Shown here: in pieces, positions 1 to 8,983 of the stretch
How the letters are laid out: every line of letters begins with the position of its first letter
Position numbering within the stretch: the stretch's first letter is position 1
Assembly: GCA_963829085.1 (NCBI GenBank)
Contig: CAWHHJ010000007.1
Span: 1-64,000, forward strand
DNA length: 64,000 nucleotides
Reading direction: 5' to 3'
Source of the DNA: PALSA-1004 sp963829085
Lineage (GTDB): Bacteria > Pseudomonadota > Gammaproteobacteria > Burkholderiales > SG8-41
The notes under the pieces: model-generated
Seen by the model: the letters and a program-made list of their open reading frames with translations, nothing else
Database searches by the model: none
What the model was told of the DNA's origin: nothing
Position numbers and translations under genes: made by a program

Positions 1-59
1 AAGGTTCGCCGCGGAGGCGCGACGATCACCGTGATGCCGCCGGGCCGAACGAGGCGTCT

Positions 60-692
60 TCACACCTCGCCGAGCGCCGTCGTCAGCGGCTGCTCGACGG
101 CGGAAGCCAGTGCACGCAGGTCGGTCTCCCCCACCGTCCCCGTCACGAACACGACGTGATCCCGCGAGGCGAACGAGACGACCGGCATCCCGTCGAACGG
201 CGACGGCGCGCCGCCGGGTACGGGCAGACGCGCGAGGCCGCTCCGTTCCGTGACGAGCAGCGACACCAGCTCCCCCCGGAACTGCGCTTGGTCGCGCGCC
301 ATTTGACCTTCGGACTGCGTCAACTGCGCCTGAAACGGTCGTGCATCGATTTCGGCCAGCAGCTCCCCTTCCCGCACGACTTGACCTTCATTGAAGAGCA
401 CGCGCATGAGTTGGCCATCGACCCGGCTGCGCACGGTAACGGTTCGCAACGGCGTGACCGTGCCAAGGCCGGTGAGATAAACATTCACGTCCATTTTTTT
501 AGCCGGCTGTGCAACCACTGGGATTACACGCGCTGCAGCGTCTCGTCCGCCTTTCTTGTCTGCAGGCTGCGCCTCCGCCGGCTGACGTGACCAGAGGAAA
601 TAGCCGCCCGCGCAAATCGCGACGAGCAATATCAGCAGCCACTTCCAATGCGACCTGAAAGAGTCAGAAATCGGCATGTGTCGTTGTCTCAT
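60..692 (-). CDS. RND efflux periplasmic adaptor (MdtA/HlyD-like), 3' part replaced by unrelated sequence
   Basis: Residues 1 to about 125 look like the start of a membrane-fusion protein of an RND efflux pump. There is an N-terminal membrane anchor (about 15-34), then the conserved strand-turn segment around GLGTVTPL, and a biotinyl-lipoyl half (VDGQLMRVLFNEGQVV, LLAEIDARPF). Known adaptors are about 370-420 residues with a long coiled hairpin next. Here, after MARDQAQ (about base 285), the protein changes to a segment that does not resemble any adaptor and stops at residue 210. The first 240 bases of the window are about 73% G+C, against about 58% just inside the adaptor part. The adaptor half is well supported. 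The C-terminal 75 residues are unrecognised and probably come from another gene or another organism. Confidence 0.6.
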   Translation of the reverse strand: MRQRHMPISDSFRSHWKWLLILLVAICAGGYFLWSRQPAEAQPADKKGGRDAAARVIPVVAQPAKKMDVNVYLTGLGTVTPLRTVTVRSRVDGQLMRVLFNEGQVVREGELLAEIDARPFQAQLTQSEGQMARDQAQFRGELVSLLVTERSGLARLPVPGGAPSPFDGMPVVSFASRDHVVFVTGTVGETDLRALASAVEQPLTTALGEV

Positions 693-897
693 TTGTCATT
701 GCAGCCCCCCCGTCGTGGCAGCCGGTTATCATAGTGGAAATGCCTGCTGCGCGTGCCGAAGGCACCGGGTGGACGGGACCTCCGATACTACCGAATCGCT
801 ACACGACAAGCGCGGGCCATTTGTAAGATTGTGTTACCGCTGATTTGTCTTATGCGGCGAAGCGCGATGACGCCATCGCCATGCGAAAGGAACAAAT

Positions 898-1875
898 ATG
901 TCGCACACGCGAGTGACTCTGAGAGCGATGATCGTCTTGCCGATCTTCGCGCTCACCAGCCTGATTTTTGCGCAGTCTTATCCGACGAAGCCCATACGCA
1001 TGATTGTGCCGTTCCCGCCCGGCGGCGCGACGGATATTCTCGCGCGCGTGGTCGCGCAGAAACTCGCCGAAAGTGTCGGTCATCAGGTCGTGATCGACAA
1101 TCGTCCGGGGGCCGGTGGAACGATCGGGTCGCGCTTGATGCTGGATGCGCAGCCGGATGGCTACACATTACTCACGTCGAGCGTGAGCACGCACGCGATC
1201 GGGCCCCATTTATATGAAAAGCCCCCATACGATCCCGGCAAGGACTTCACTGCCATTACGGAGCTTTCATCCACGCCGACGGTGCTCATGGTGTCGGCTA
1301 AGCTGCCTGTCTCCTCCCTGAAGGAGCTCATCGCGCTCGCCAAGGCCAAACCGGGCCAACTCAATTACGGCTCTTCGGGCGTCGGCACGCAGTTTCACCT
1401 GTCCGGTGAATTGCTCAAACTGCTCACGGGAATCGAGATGTCGCATATCCCGTACAAGGGTACGGCGCTGGTTTATCCCGACCTGTTCTCCGGACAAGTC
1501 TCGATCCTGTTCGACACGCTTTCGGTAGCACTGCCGTTTATCAAGTCGGGGCGCGTCCAAGCCCTCGGAGTGACCGGCATCAAACGCGCACCGGCGTTGC
1601 CCGATGTGCCAACCATCGCAGAGGCGGGCGTGGCGGGTTTTAACGCGGACCTTTGGCTGGGCGTCTGGGGCCCGGCAAAATTACCGCGCGATATTACCGA
1701 ACGTCTGTCATCCGAGATTGCCAAGCTACTCAGACTGCCGGACGTAAAAGAGCGTCTGAACGGTCAGGGCATGGACCCTGTAGGCAGCACCCCCGCGCAG
1801 TTCGCGGAATTCGTGCGCCGGGAAAACGAGCAGTGGTCGAAAGTGGTGAAATCAGCCGGCGTGAAGGCCGAGTAA
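898..1875 (+). CDS. Bug family (TctC-like) tripartite tricarboxylate transporter substrate-binding protein
   Basis: Periplasmic binding protein of the Bug family, which captures carboxylates or related small molecules for tripartite transporters or for sensing. The 325-residue length is normal. Visible are a signal peptide (about 1-25, ending near FAQS), the family start YPTKPIRMIVPFPPGG, the VVIDNRPGAGGTIG block, the PYKG motif, and the PDVPTIAEAG block near the C-terminal third. An AAAGGA ribosome-binding site lies 6-7 bases before the ATG. No TctA or TctB membrane gene is next to it, so its transporter partner is not in this window. It converges on the SDR gene with a 13-base gap. The ligand cannot be read from sequence. 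Confidence 0.9.
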   Translation: MSHTRVTLRAMIVLPIFALTSLIFAQSYPTKPIRMIVPFPPGGATDILARVVAQKLAESVGHQVVIDNRPGAGGTIGSRLMLDAQPDGYTLLTSSVSTHAIGPHLYEKPPYDPGKDFTAITELSSTPTVLMVSAKLPVSSLKELIALAKAKPGQLNYGSSGVGTQFHLSGELLKLLTGIEMSHIPYKGTALVYPDLFSGQVSILFDTLSVALPFIKSGRVQALGVTGIKRAPALPDVPTIAEAGVAGFNADLWLGVWGPAKLPRDITERLSSEIAKLLRLPDVKERLNGQGMDPVGSTPAQFAEFVRRENEQWSKVVKSAGVKAE

Positions 1876-1888
1876 CAATTGGTTGCAA

Positions 1889-2665
1889 TTACCAGGCCGT
1901 GGAACCGCCATCGACCGGTATAACGGCGCCCGTCATAAAATTCGACGCGTCCGATGCAAGCAGCAGAGCGATACCTTTAAGATCATCATCGCCACCGGTG
2001 CGCGCCAGCGGAATCTCGCGCAATATCTGCTCGCTGTTGCGCTCGAACATCCGGGCATTGATGGGTGTGACGAAAAACCCGGGGCAGATTGCATTCACCT
2101 GTATGTTGTGCTGCGCCCACTTCACCGCCAGATCACGTGTGAAGTTGACGAGCGCGCCTTTGCTCGTCCCGTAGGCGATTGAGTTGTACGCTTTTGGATT
2201 GCGGCCTACTAGACCCGCGATCGATGCGATGTTGATAATTTTGCCGCGCCGAGCCTTGATCATTTCCCGGCCCAGCACCTGCGAACACAAAAATGGCGCG
2301 GTGATGTTGAGATCGAGCACCTGCTGCCAGCGCTCGAGCGGCATTTCTTCCGGCGGCGCGACCCATGCGCGTCCGGCATTGTTGACGAGCACATCGACGC
2401 GATTGAATTTCTGCATGATCGCATCTTTGAGTGATTCGACCTGATCCGCTTTCGTTACATCGCAGCCGAAGGCGAGCGCCTTCACGCCGAGTTTTTCAAT
2501 CTGTGCAGCCGCCTGCTCGCAGTTCTCGAGCTTGCGCGAGCACAGCACGATGTTCGAGCCTGCCTCCGCTAGCGCCGTCGCCATCTGCAGTCCTAGCCCC
2601 GTAGCGCCGCCGGTTACGACGCTGACGCGGCCTTCGAGACTCATCAATTGTTTGACGGTTGCCAC
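1889..2665 (-). CDS. SDR family oxidoreductase
   Basis: Classical short-chain dehydrogenase/reductase of 258 residues, a typical length. The cofactor site TGGATGLG is near residue 18 and NNAG near 94. The catalytic Ser is in NIASIAG and the Tyr-Lys pair in YGTSK, with the C-terminal family end VIPVDGGSTAW. A Ser (CSRK) follows the second beta strand, so NAD(P) preference is uncertain. It lies upstream of, and in the same direction as, nothing else on this strand, and is followed convergently by the Bug gene. The nearby acyl-CoA dehydrogenase and acyl-CoA synthetase suggest a hydroxyacyl or other catabolic substrate, but this is inference. Confidence 0.9.
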   Translation of the reverse strand: MATVKQLMSLEGRVSVVTGGATGLGLQMATALAEAGSNIVLCSRKLENCEQAAAQIEKLGVKALAFGCDVTKADQVESLKDAIMQKFNRVDVLVNNAGRAWVAPPEEMPLERWQQVLDLNITAPFLCSQVLGREMIKARRGKIINIASIAGLVGRNPKAYNSIAYGTSKGALVNFTRDLAVKWAQHNIQVNAICPGFFVTPINARMFERNSEQILREIPLARTGGDDDLKGIALLLASDASNFMTGAVIPVDGGSTAW

Positions 2666-2816
2666 AGTGATTTCCTTGTTCTAAACATTTTGGGGTGCTT
2701 GCCACAGAGCTACGAACAATACGGAGCAAGGCGCGACACGGAGTTAGTCATTTGAATTCGAAATCCATGCACTGCATCGCCAGTACTTGACGCGGCTCTT
2801 CTCTGCGCCTTTGCGA

Positions 2817-3953
2817 CTAGTCTTTCAGCAACTGCCCTGCAATGATGTTGCGCTGGATCTCGGACGTTCCCTCGTAGATGCGGGTGATACGCGCGTCGCG
2901 AAACGTCGTCTCGATTCCGGCCTCGCGCATATACCCCATGCCGCCGTGTATCTGCACCGCCGCGTCCGCTACTTTGCCCAGCGCTTCCGTCGCGCACAGT
3001 TTCGCCATTGCGGCTTCGAGCGATCCGCGTTCACCGCGCATCAGCGTTTCGATTCCGCGAGCGGTCAACAGTCGCGCCGCATCGCGCTGCACCGCCATGT
3101 CGGCTAGCATCCACTGCAAGCCCTGATAGTCCGCGAGTAGCTTACCGCCCTGCGAGCGCACTTTCATGTACTCGGCGCTTTTTGCAATCAGCTTGTCCAT
3201 CATACCGACACAGCGTGAAGCGAGTGTGACACGGCCTTGTGTCAGCGTCTTCAGGGCCTGCACGTAGCCCATGCCTTCGTCACCGAGGAGGTTTTCCGCA
3301 GGCACTTCACAATCCTGAAACACGACGGGCGCGGTCGTGCAGCCATGCATCCCCATCTTCAATTCATTGCGGCCGACCGTCAGCCCTTTGAAGCCGCGCT
3401 CGAGAATGAACGCGGAGATGCCTTTGATGCCTTTCGTTTTGTCCGTGACCACCATCGCGGTAAAAACATTCGCGACCGGCGCGTTCGTGATATAGATTTT
3501 TTCGCCGTTGATAATGTAACGATCGCCCTGTTTGACTGCGGTCGTCCGCAGGGCGCTGGGATCAGAGCCCGCCTGTGCTTCGGTGAGCGCGAAGCACCCG
3601 ACCCATTCACCGGTCGCCATGCGCGGCAGATACTTATTTTTCTGCGCGTCATTGCCAAGCGCGACGATGCCCGTCGTGCTGATGCCCGTGTGATTGCCGA
3701 TCAGCGTTGCAAACCCGTAATTCGTCTGGCCCATGACTTCTTCGATTGCGCACTTGCCCGCAAGGTCAAGACCAAGGCCGCCGTACTGCTCCGGTATGGT
3801 CAGGCCGAACAGGCCGAGGGCGCGCGCTTTGTGCACGAGATCGTCGGGCATGGCGTCGTTTTCCTCGATCCATCGCGAGAGTGGATCCACTTCCTTGACC
3901 AGAAATCGGCGGACTTCGTCGCACAGAGCGTGCACTTCCGATGTGGTTTGCAT
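2817..3953 (-). CDS. acyl-CoA dehydrogenase
   Basis: FAD-dependent acyl-CoA dehydrogenase of 378 residues. It oxidises an acyl-CoA to the 2,3-enoyl-CoA and hands electrons to ETF. Seen are the N-terminal helical domain with PEQYGGLGLDL, the FAD-contact region CFALTEAQAGSD (about 125), the middle beta domain (ITNAPVANVF), and the C-terminal block QIHGGMGYMREAGIETTFRDARITRIYEGTSEIQ split over the last 50 residues. The usual catalytic Glu of short/medium-chain enzymes lies in the IYEGTSE segment. The gene starts 53 bases after the stop of the ADP-forming acyl-CoA synthetase on the same strand, so the two probably form one acyl-CoA catabolic operon. Substrate chain type is unknown. Confidence 0.93.
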   Translation of the reverse strand: MQTTSEVHALCDEVRRFLVKEVDPLSRWIEENDAMPDDLVHKARALGLFGLTIPEQYGGLGLDLAGKCAIEEVMGQTNYGFATLIGNHTGISTTGIVALGNDAQKNKYLPRMATGEWVGCFALTEAQAGSDPSALRTTAVKQGDRYIINGEKIYITNAPVANVFTAMVVTDKTKGIKGISAFILERGFKGLTVGRNELKMGMHGCTTAPVVFQDCEVPAENLLGDEGMGYVQALKTLTQGRVTLASRCVGMMDKLIAKSAEYMKVRSQGGKLLADYQGLQWMLADMAVQRDAARLLTARGIETLMRGERGSLEAAMAKLCATEALGKVADAAVQIHGGMGYMREAGIETTFRDARITRIYEGTSEIQRNIIAGQLLKD

Positions 3954-4006
3954 GGAAACGATCCTAGGTAGTATTTAAGCCGCAGAAAGACAAAAGAGCT
4001 GGTCCG

Positions 4007-6145
4007 CTACGATCTATCCGCGACTACCAGCGGTTTTATGAGCGCATCGCCTGCCTTGACACCTTTGCCTTGTGCAAAGACAAACAACGGATTGATATCG
4101 AGTTCGGCGATCTGTCCCTTCAAGTCAATGGCGAGCGATGACAACCGCACGATTGCATCTGCAAGTGCATCGATGTCTGCAGGTTCGGCCCCGCGTGCGC
4201 CTTTGAGAACCGCATAACCTTTTATCTCAGCGATCATCTCGAGCGCAGACGATTTCGTTACCGGCGCGATGCGGAAAGCCACATCCTTCAGCACTTCCGC
4301 AAAAATACCGCCGAGTCCGAACATTACGGCCGGACCGAACAGTTTGTCATTGGTGACCCCGAGTATCGCCTCGATACCGCCCTGGACCATTTCCTGAACC
4401 AACACTCCTTCGACACGCGCATCGGACTTGTAATCACGTGCGTTGTCGAGAAGCTCGTCATATGCAGCACTGACCTCGCCGTCAGACGCTAGACGCAGCC
4501 GCACTGCGCGCGCCTCGGTTTTGTGCGGGATATCCGGTGACTGCACCTTGAGCACGACCGGGTAACCGATGCCTTGCGCGATCTTCACCGCTTGCTCGGC
4601 GCTGGTTGCCAGCTCTTCCCTGGTGACGCCGATACCGTATTGCGCAAGAATGCGCTTCGCTTCGTATTCCGAGACGTCGTCGCTGCGGCTCTTGAGGGTA
4701 GCGCGAGCTTCGGCGCTCGTAATCAGCGGCGCCTGTTCGCCGGCCAGCGCTTGTCCCCGGCGCAACGCCTGTGCGTACCACGACAATGCTGAGAGCGCGC
4801 GGCCGCAACGGACCGGCGACTTGTAGTGCGGTATCTTGAGTGCGTCGAGCGTCGCATAGGCTTCGCTCGCAACAGAATCGAGCGCGCTCCAGGCGAGAAA
4901 AATCGGCTTATCTGTTTCACCGGCAACGGCGGCAATTTCCGTGGCGACCCTCGCCGCCAACTCACCCTGCAGCGATGCGTTGATCATCGCAATGGAGTCG
5001 ACGTTCGGATCGTCGAGTATCGCGTGCAGCGTGCGCCCGATCATGCTCAGGTCGCTGAAGATCGCCGCCGTCACATCGACGGGATTGAGGAGCGAACCGA
5101 ATGACGGCACGATATCGCGCAGCCTGGCGGTGGTCGCCGGCGCGAGTTGCGGCAACTCCATCCCGCGGCTCACACACTCGTCAGTCATCAGGATGCCCGC
5201 ACCGCCGGAAATGGTGATAACGGCAACTCGATTGCCTGCGGGGATTTTGCCGCACTGAAAAGCGCTGCTGTAATCGACGACGTCCTGTATATCGTCGACC
5301 TGAATGATGCCTGACTGACGGAATGCCGCTTTATATAACGCCATCGCGCCGCCCAGATTCGCGGTGTGGCTCGCCGCTGCCTTCTGTCCCTGCTCCGTAT
5401 TGCCAACCTTCCAGGCAAAAATCGGTTTCTTCTTAGACAGCGCGCGATTGCCGACTTCGATCAGGCGGTGCGCGTCCTTGAGTCCTTCAATATAGCCAAC
5501 GATGATGTCGGTGTGCGGGTCGTCGATGAAATAATCCATGAACTCGAGCGAGCTCACGCCGATCTCATTGCCGGTGGTAACCATCTGGCGGAAATGGAGG
5601 CCGCCCTCGAGAGCCGCGAGATTCATGACGGAGAAACCGAAGCCACCGCTTTGCGACACCATGCTAATGCGTCCGGGCTCGTAATCGGCGCTGAAAATCG
5701 AGCCGAAGCCCGCGTAGACGCGCTCGGCCGGATTTATCATGCCCTGACAGTTTGGTCCGATGATGCCGATGTTGAATTCTGCCGCGATCGCAGCAAGCTC
5801 GCGCTGCATATCAACGCCTTTGCCGCCGACTTCGGAATATCCGGAACTGAAAATAATCGCGTACGGGATGCCCAACTTTCCGCATTCCCGCAGGACGGTG
5901 GCGACGCGCGATGCGTTGATCAGCACCAGTGCGAGGTCCGGCGTCTCGGGCAGTGCAGCGAGCGTCGGATAGCATTTAACGCCGAGGATTTCCGGATAGC
6001 GCGGGTTCACCGGATACAGCTTGCCGGCGTACTTATGTGTAACGAGATGCTTGAGCGGCTGGCCGCTAATGGAGATCAGATCCTGCGAAGCGCCGATGAT
6101 CGCAATGGAGCGCGGGCTGAAGAATCGTGCGAGGTCAGTACGCAT
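4007..6145 (-). CDS. acetate--CoA ligase (ADP-forming) / acyl-CoA synthetase family protein
   Basis: NDP-forming acyl-CoA synthetase fusing both subunit types. It has an N-terminal CoA-binding Rossmann domain (FFSPRSIAIIGASQ, about 8-21 of the revised protein), a succinyl-CoA-ligase-like domain (MVSQSGGFGFSV, and AASHTANLGG with the family His) and a C-terminal ATP-grasp domain (GYPVVLKVQSPDIPHKTE, FGLGGIFAEVLKD, ELDINPLFV). It would interconvert an acid and its CoA ester with ATP/ADP and CoA. The ATG at 6145 is chosen because the family begins right there with LARFFSPRS and an AGGA lies 11-14 bases upstream. The open frame runs 28 codons further without homology. It precedes the acyl-CoA dehydrogenase on the same strand. 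Acid substrate unknown. Confidence 0.9.
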   Translation of the reverse strand: MRTDLARFFSPRSIAIIGASQDLISISGQPLKHLVTHKYAGKLYPVNPRYPEILGVKCYPTLAALPETPDLALVLINASRVATVLRECGKLGIPYAIIFSSGYSEVGGKGVDMQRELAAIAAEFNIGIIGPNCQGMINPAERVYAGFGSIFSADYEPGRISMVSQSGGFGFSVMNLAALEGGLHFRQMVTTGNEIGVSSLEFMDYFIDDPHTDIIVGYIEGLKDAHRLIEVGNRALSKKKPIFAWKVGNTEQGQKAAASHTANLGGAMALYKAAFRQSGIIQVDDIQDVVDYSSAFQCGKIPAGNRVAVITISGGAGILMTDECVSRGMELPQLAPATTARLRDIVPSFGSLLNPVDVTAAIFSDLSMIGRTLHAILDDPNVDSIAMINASLQGELAARVATEIAAVAGETDKPIFLAWSALDSVASEAYATLDALKIPHYKSPVRCGRALSALSWYAQALRRGQALAGEQAPLITSAEARATLKSRSDDVSEYEAKRILAQYGIGVTREELATSAEQAVKIAQGIGYPVVLKVQSPDIPHKTEARAVRLRLASDGEVSAAYDELLDNARDYKSDARVEGVLVQEMVQGGIEAILGVTNDKLFGPAVMFGLGGIFAEVLKDVAFRIAPVTKSSALEMIAEIKGYAVLKGARGAEPADIDALADAIVRLSSLAIDLKGQIAELDINPLFVFAQGKGVKAGDALIKPLVVADRS

Positions 6146-6384
6146 TCGTGTTGCAATCCTGTGAGCGGCCGGCCGCCGGTGGCCGCGGAAAAAGGTCGTT
6201 ATGTTAGGCGCTAAGCGCGTCGCAGGCAATTCGCTATGTACATCGCTGCTGCCTGAAGCCGTAGATGTCGAGCACCGCTAGCGGTATCGCTCCGCCCGCA
6301 ACAGCAGTGAAGTGCTGATGTTCAGTGAGTTTCTCGAATGTTATGATTGCGCTCTTCTTTTCTCAACATCAACCACCGATCGCC

Positions 6385-7641
6385 ATGAATACGGCCACTG
6401 CTTCCGCGGGTGTTGCTCCGCAATCTTTTCGCGGCGTCTGGCTCATATCCGCCGGTCATGGCCTCACTCATTGGTACACCGCGACCTTTTACATCCTGCT
6501 GCCGCTGATCGGAAAAGAGTTCGGCCTTTCCTACACGCAGATCGGTCTCATCATCACAGTGCAACATCTTGCCGGCGCGATCTCGAATATCCCTGGCGGT
6601 ATGGTCGTCGACATGGTCGGCAAAAAAGGCTACCTGATGGCGACATCGCTGTTCTGGGTCGGGTTTCCCTATGCGCTGATGAGCCTGGTCCACAGCTTCT
6701 GGATGCTGCTGATTTGCGTAACACTCGTCGGCATTGGAAACAATCTATGGCATCCCGCTGCGATCCCGACGCTGGCCTACCGTTATCCCGAACGCAGAGG
6801 TCTCGTGCTGTCGCTGCATGGCATGGGTGGGAATGCGGGCGAAGCTATCGCACCGTTCGTGATCGGCGCGCTGCTCGGATGGTTTAGCTGGCGTACCGTC
6901 GTCGTCATCAACGTGGTGCCGGGACTTACGATGTCGGCGCTCATTCTTCTGCTGTTGGGCGCTTTCTCAATGGCGAAGTCGCGCGACGAAAATGCCATCA
7001 ATGCCGGCGCACAGGCACAAGGCGTCAAGCAATATCTGCGTGATTTCTCAGGCCTGCTTAAGAACAGGGCACTGATGCTGATCGCTTGCAGCTCGGGTTT
7101 CCGCACTATGACTCAGGCGGGATTGCTCACGTTTCTACCGGTATATCTCGCCTATGAACTCAATTACTCGCCATTTGCGGTTGGCATCTGCCTGACTGTG
7201 CTCCAGATCGCCGGCTTTATCGCGGCGCCGGTTGGAGGGCATCTCTCGGACAAGTGGGGCCGCAAGCAAGTCATCATGTCGAGCATGCTGCTGTCCGGCG
7301 CAATGATTATCGGCATGGTGCTGGCAGGACACAGCACATGGTTCGTTGTGTTCATCGCACTGGTGGGGTTTTTCCTCTATGCCATGCGCGCGGTATTGCA
7401 GGCGTGGGCGATTGAGTCCGTGCCGAAAAATCTCGCAGGTGCGGGCGTCGGCCTGCAGTTCGGCATGACGTCGCTCGGCGCGGCGATTTCGCCGTCGCTG
7501 TTCGGCATGATCGCGGACAACTTCGATATCTACAAAGCTTTTTACTTCCTCGCGGGCACCATCGTTTTCGCCAATCTGCTGATTCTGCTTATGCCCAAGG
7601 AACAGGCCTCACACAAGGCGCGCCCGGTTCCCGCGAGCTAA
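6385..7641 (+). CDS. MFS transporter
   Basis: Major facilitator superfamily permease of about 418 residues with twelve predicted membrane spans. The loop 2-3 signature appears as GGMVVDMVGKKG (about residue 75) and its C-half counterpart as GGHLSDKWGRKQ. The SAGHGLTHWY start and the WHPAAIP segment resemble the fosmidomycin-resistance-like branch, but the substrate cannot be assigned. The ATG at 6385 is preferred because conserved sequence begins shortly after it. The longer open frame (from 6325) adds 20 residues that do not look like MFS. The gene stands alone, divergent from the acyl-CoA synthetase across a 239-base region in which no clear promoter was recognised. Confidence 0.88.
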   Translation: MNTATASAGVAPQSFRGVWLISAGHGLTHWYTATFYILLPLIGKEFGLSYTQIGLIITVQHLAGAISNIPGGMVVDMVGKKGYLMATSLFWVGFPYALMSLVHSFWMLLICVTLVGIGNNLWHPAAIPTLAYRYPERRGLVLSLHGMGGNAGEAIAPFVIGALLGWFSWRTVVVINVVPGLTMSALILLLLGAFSMAKSRDENAINAGAQAQGVKQYLRDFSGLLKNRALMLIACSSGFRTMTQAGLLTFLPVYLAYELNYSPFAVGICLTVLQIAGFIAAPVGGHLSDKWGRKQVIMSSMLLSGAMIIGMVLAGHSTWFVVFIALVGFFLYAMRAVLQAWAIESVPKNLAGAGVGLQFGMTSLGAAISPSLFGMIADNFDIYKAFYFLAGTIVFANLLILLMPKEQASHKARPVPAS

Positions 7642-7757
7642 CGACGGCTTTGGCGCGGCCTATTTCGGTCGTGTATCTGCAATAAAGTGCGGTGGATCAT
7701 GCGCCACTGCACGCGTTTCACTGGTTTCCACCATCAGCGTTTACTAAGGGAGCGGCG

Positions 7758-8138
7758 ATGAAAAGCGCGTTATACAAAAAGGGCATGTCGACGCGCCGCA
7801 AAGTGATGGGCGACAAACATATTGCGAAGCGCCACGGCAGCGACGACAAGTTTACGCAGGAGCAGCAGCAGTTCGTCACCGAGTATGCGTGGGGCGCGTT
7901 CTGGTCACGCAAGGATCTGCCGCTCAAAACGCGCAGCCTCGTTACGCTCGCCATGATCACGGCTCTGAATCGCCCTGACGAAATCAAAGGCCATATCCGC
8001 GGCGCTTTGAATAACGGCGCGACGCCGGAAGAAATTATGGGCGTGTTTCATCATGCGACGGTCTATTGCGGCTTCCCGGCCGCAAACGGCGCGGTCCGCG
8101 CCGGCGTTGAAGTGTTCAAGGAACTTGGATTGATTTAA
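7758..8138 (+). CDS. carboxymuconolactone decarboxylase family protein
   Basis: 126-residue protein of the CMD/AhpD-like family, close to the gamma-carboxymuconolactone decarboxylase (PcaC) type. Seen are the conserved block RSLVTLAMITALNRPDEIKGHIRGALNNG and the following ATPEEIMGVFHHATVYCGFPAA. There is one Cys near the end rather than the CxxC of AhpD, so a decarboxylase-type role is more likely than peroxidase support. The ATG at 7758 has an AGGGAG site 6 bases upstream. The longer frame starts from GTG at 7692 and lacks one. The neighbour context (acyl-CoA and Bug genes) fits aromatic or carboxylic acid breakdown, as inference. Confidence 0.88.
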   Translation: MKSALYKKGMSTRRKVMGDKHIAKRHGSDDKFTQEQQQFVTEYAWGAFWSRKDLPLKTRSLVTLAMITALNRPDEIKGHIRGALNNGATPEEIMGVFHHATVYCGFPAANGAVRAGVEVFKELGLI

Positions 8139-8231
8139 GCATGCCGCGCTTGCGTGACGGGCGCGCTCAAAGCGTACCGCCAGCCCCGGCAACAACAGTC
8201 TGCCGACCAACGAGCATTGAAGAACGGCCAA

Positions 8232-8894
8232 TTGAATAACATCAAACTGGTTGTTTCCGACCTCGCCGGCACTACCGTTCAGGATTCCGGTGAAGTCGCA
8301 CGCGCGTTCTGCGCAGCACTTGCCGATCATGGCGTAGAAGCGTCTTCGGCTCAGATCAATGCGGTGCGCGGCGCATCGAAGCGCGAGGCCATCGCTACTC
8401 TTACTGCCGCGAAGCATGGCACCGATGCAGCGCGCGTCGAGGCCGTTTACGCCTCATTTAAATCGCACTTGCAAGCGATGTTTACGAGCGAGGCCAAACC
8501 AATCGCCGGTGCGGCGCAGACGTTGGCGTGGCTGCGGACCCGCGATATCAAACTGGTTCTCAACACCGGCTTCGATCGCGACATCACGGAAATTCTGTTG
8601 CGCGTACTCAATTGGCGGGATATCGCTGACGCCGTCATTTGCGGAGACGATGTTCCCCAGGGCCGTCCGGCGCCTTATATGATATTCAGGGCGATGGAAA
8701 CGGCAAACGTGACGAGCGTGCACGATGTGCTCAATATCGGCGATACCGTTTCCGACTTGCGCGCGGCGCATAACGCCGGCGTCGCGGTGAGCGTCGGCGT
8801 GCTGTCGGGAGCACACAGCCGCGAACAACTCATGTGCGAGCCGCACACTCATCTCATCACCAGCATCGCAGATCTGCCAGTGCTTTGGGCGTGA
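8232..8894 (+). CDS. phosphonatase-like HAD family hydrolase
   Basis: HAD superfamily hydrolase of the phosphonatase-like group (relatives of PhnX). Motif I is VVSDLAGTTV with DxAGTT in place of the usual DxDGTL, as in phosphonoacetaldehyde hydrolases. Motif II is LNTGFDRD, the motif III Lys region is GRPAPYMIF, and motif IV is NIGDTVSDLRAA. The cap domain lies between motifs I and II. Start is uncertain. Motif I normally sits a few residues from the N-terminus, which favours TTG at 8232. The open frame continues back to GTG at 8154, and neither has a strong ribosome-binding site. It could act on phosphonoacetaldehyde or another phosphorylated metabolite. A phosphonate-type ABC transporter lies 10 kb away. 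Confidence 0.8.
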   Translation: MNNIKLVVSDLAGTTVQDSGEVARAFCAALADHGVEASSAQINAVRGASKREAIATLTAAKHGTDAARVEAVYASFKSHLQAMFTSEAKPIAGAAQTLAWLRTRDIKLVLNTGFDRDITEILLRVLNWRDIADAVICGDDVPQGRPAPYMIFRAMETANVTSVHDVLNIGDTVSDLRAAHNAGVAVSVGVLSGAHSREQLMCEPHTHLITSIADLPVLWA

Positions 8895-8950
8895 CAGCGC
8901 GCTGCGCGTAGCGCGGGAGCCGTGACAACGAGCTAGATGCTCAAACACAC

Positions 8951-8972
8951 GGCGTCTCTCACGAGAGGCGCC
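8951..8972. terminator. hairpin between convergent genes
   Basis: Inverted repeat GGCGTCTCT / AGAGGCGCC with a 4-base loop (9 pairs including one G-T wobble) between the HAD gene and the convergent Bug gene. There is no strong T-tract on either side, so it is only a possible bidirectional terminator. Confidence 0.4.
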
Positions 8973-8983
8973 TGGCGCGGGAA

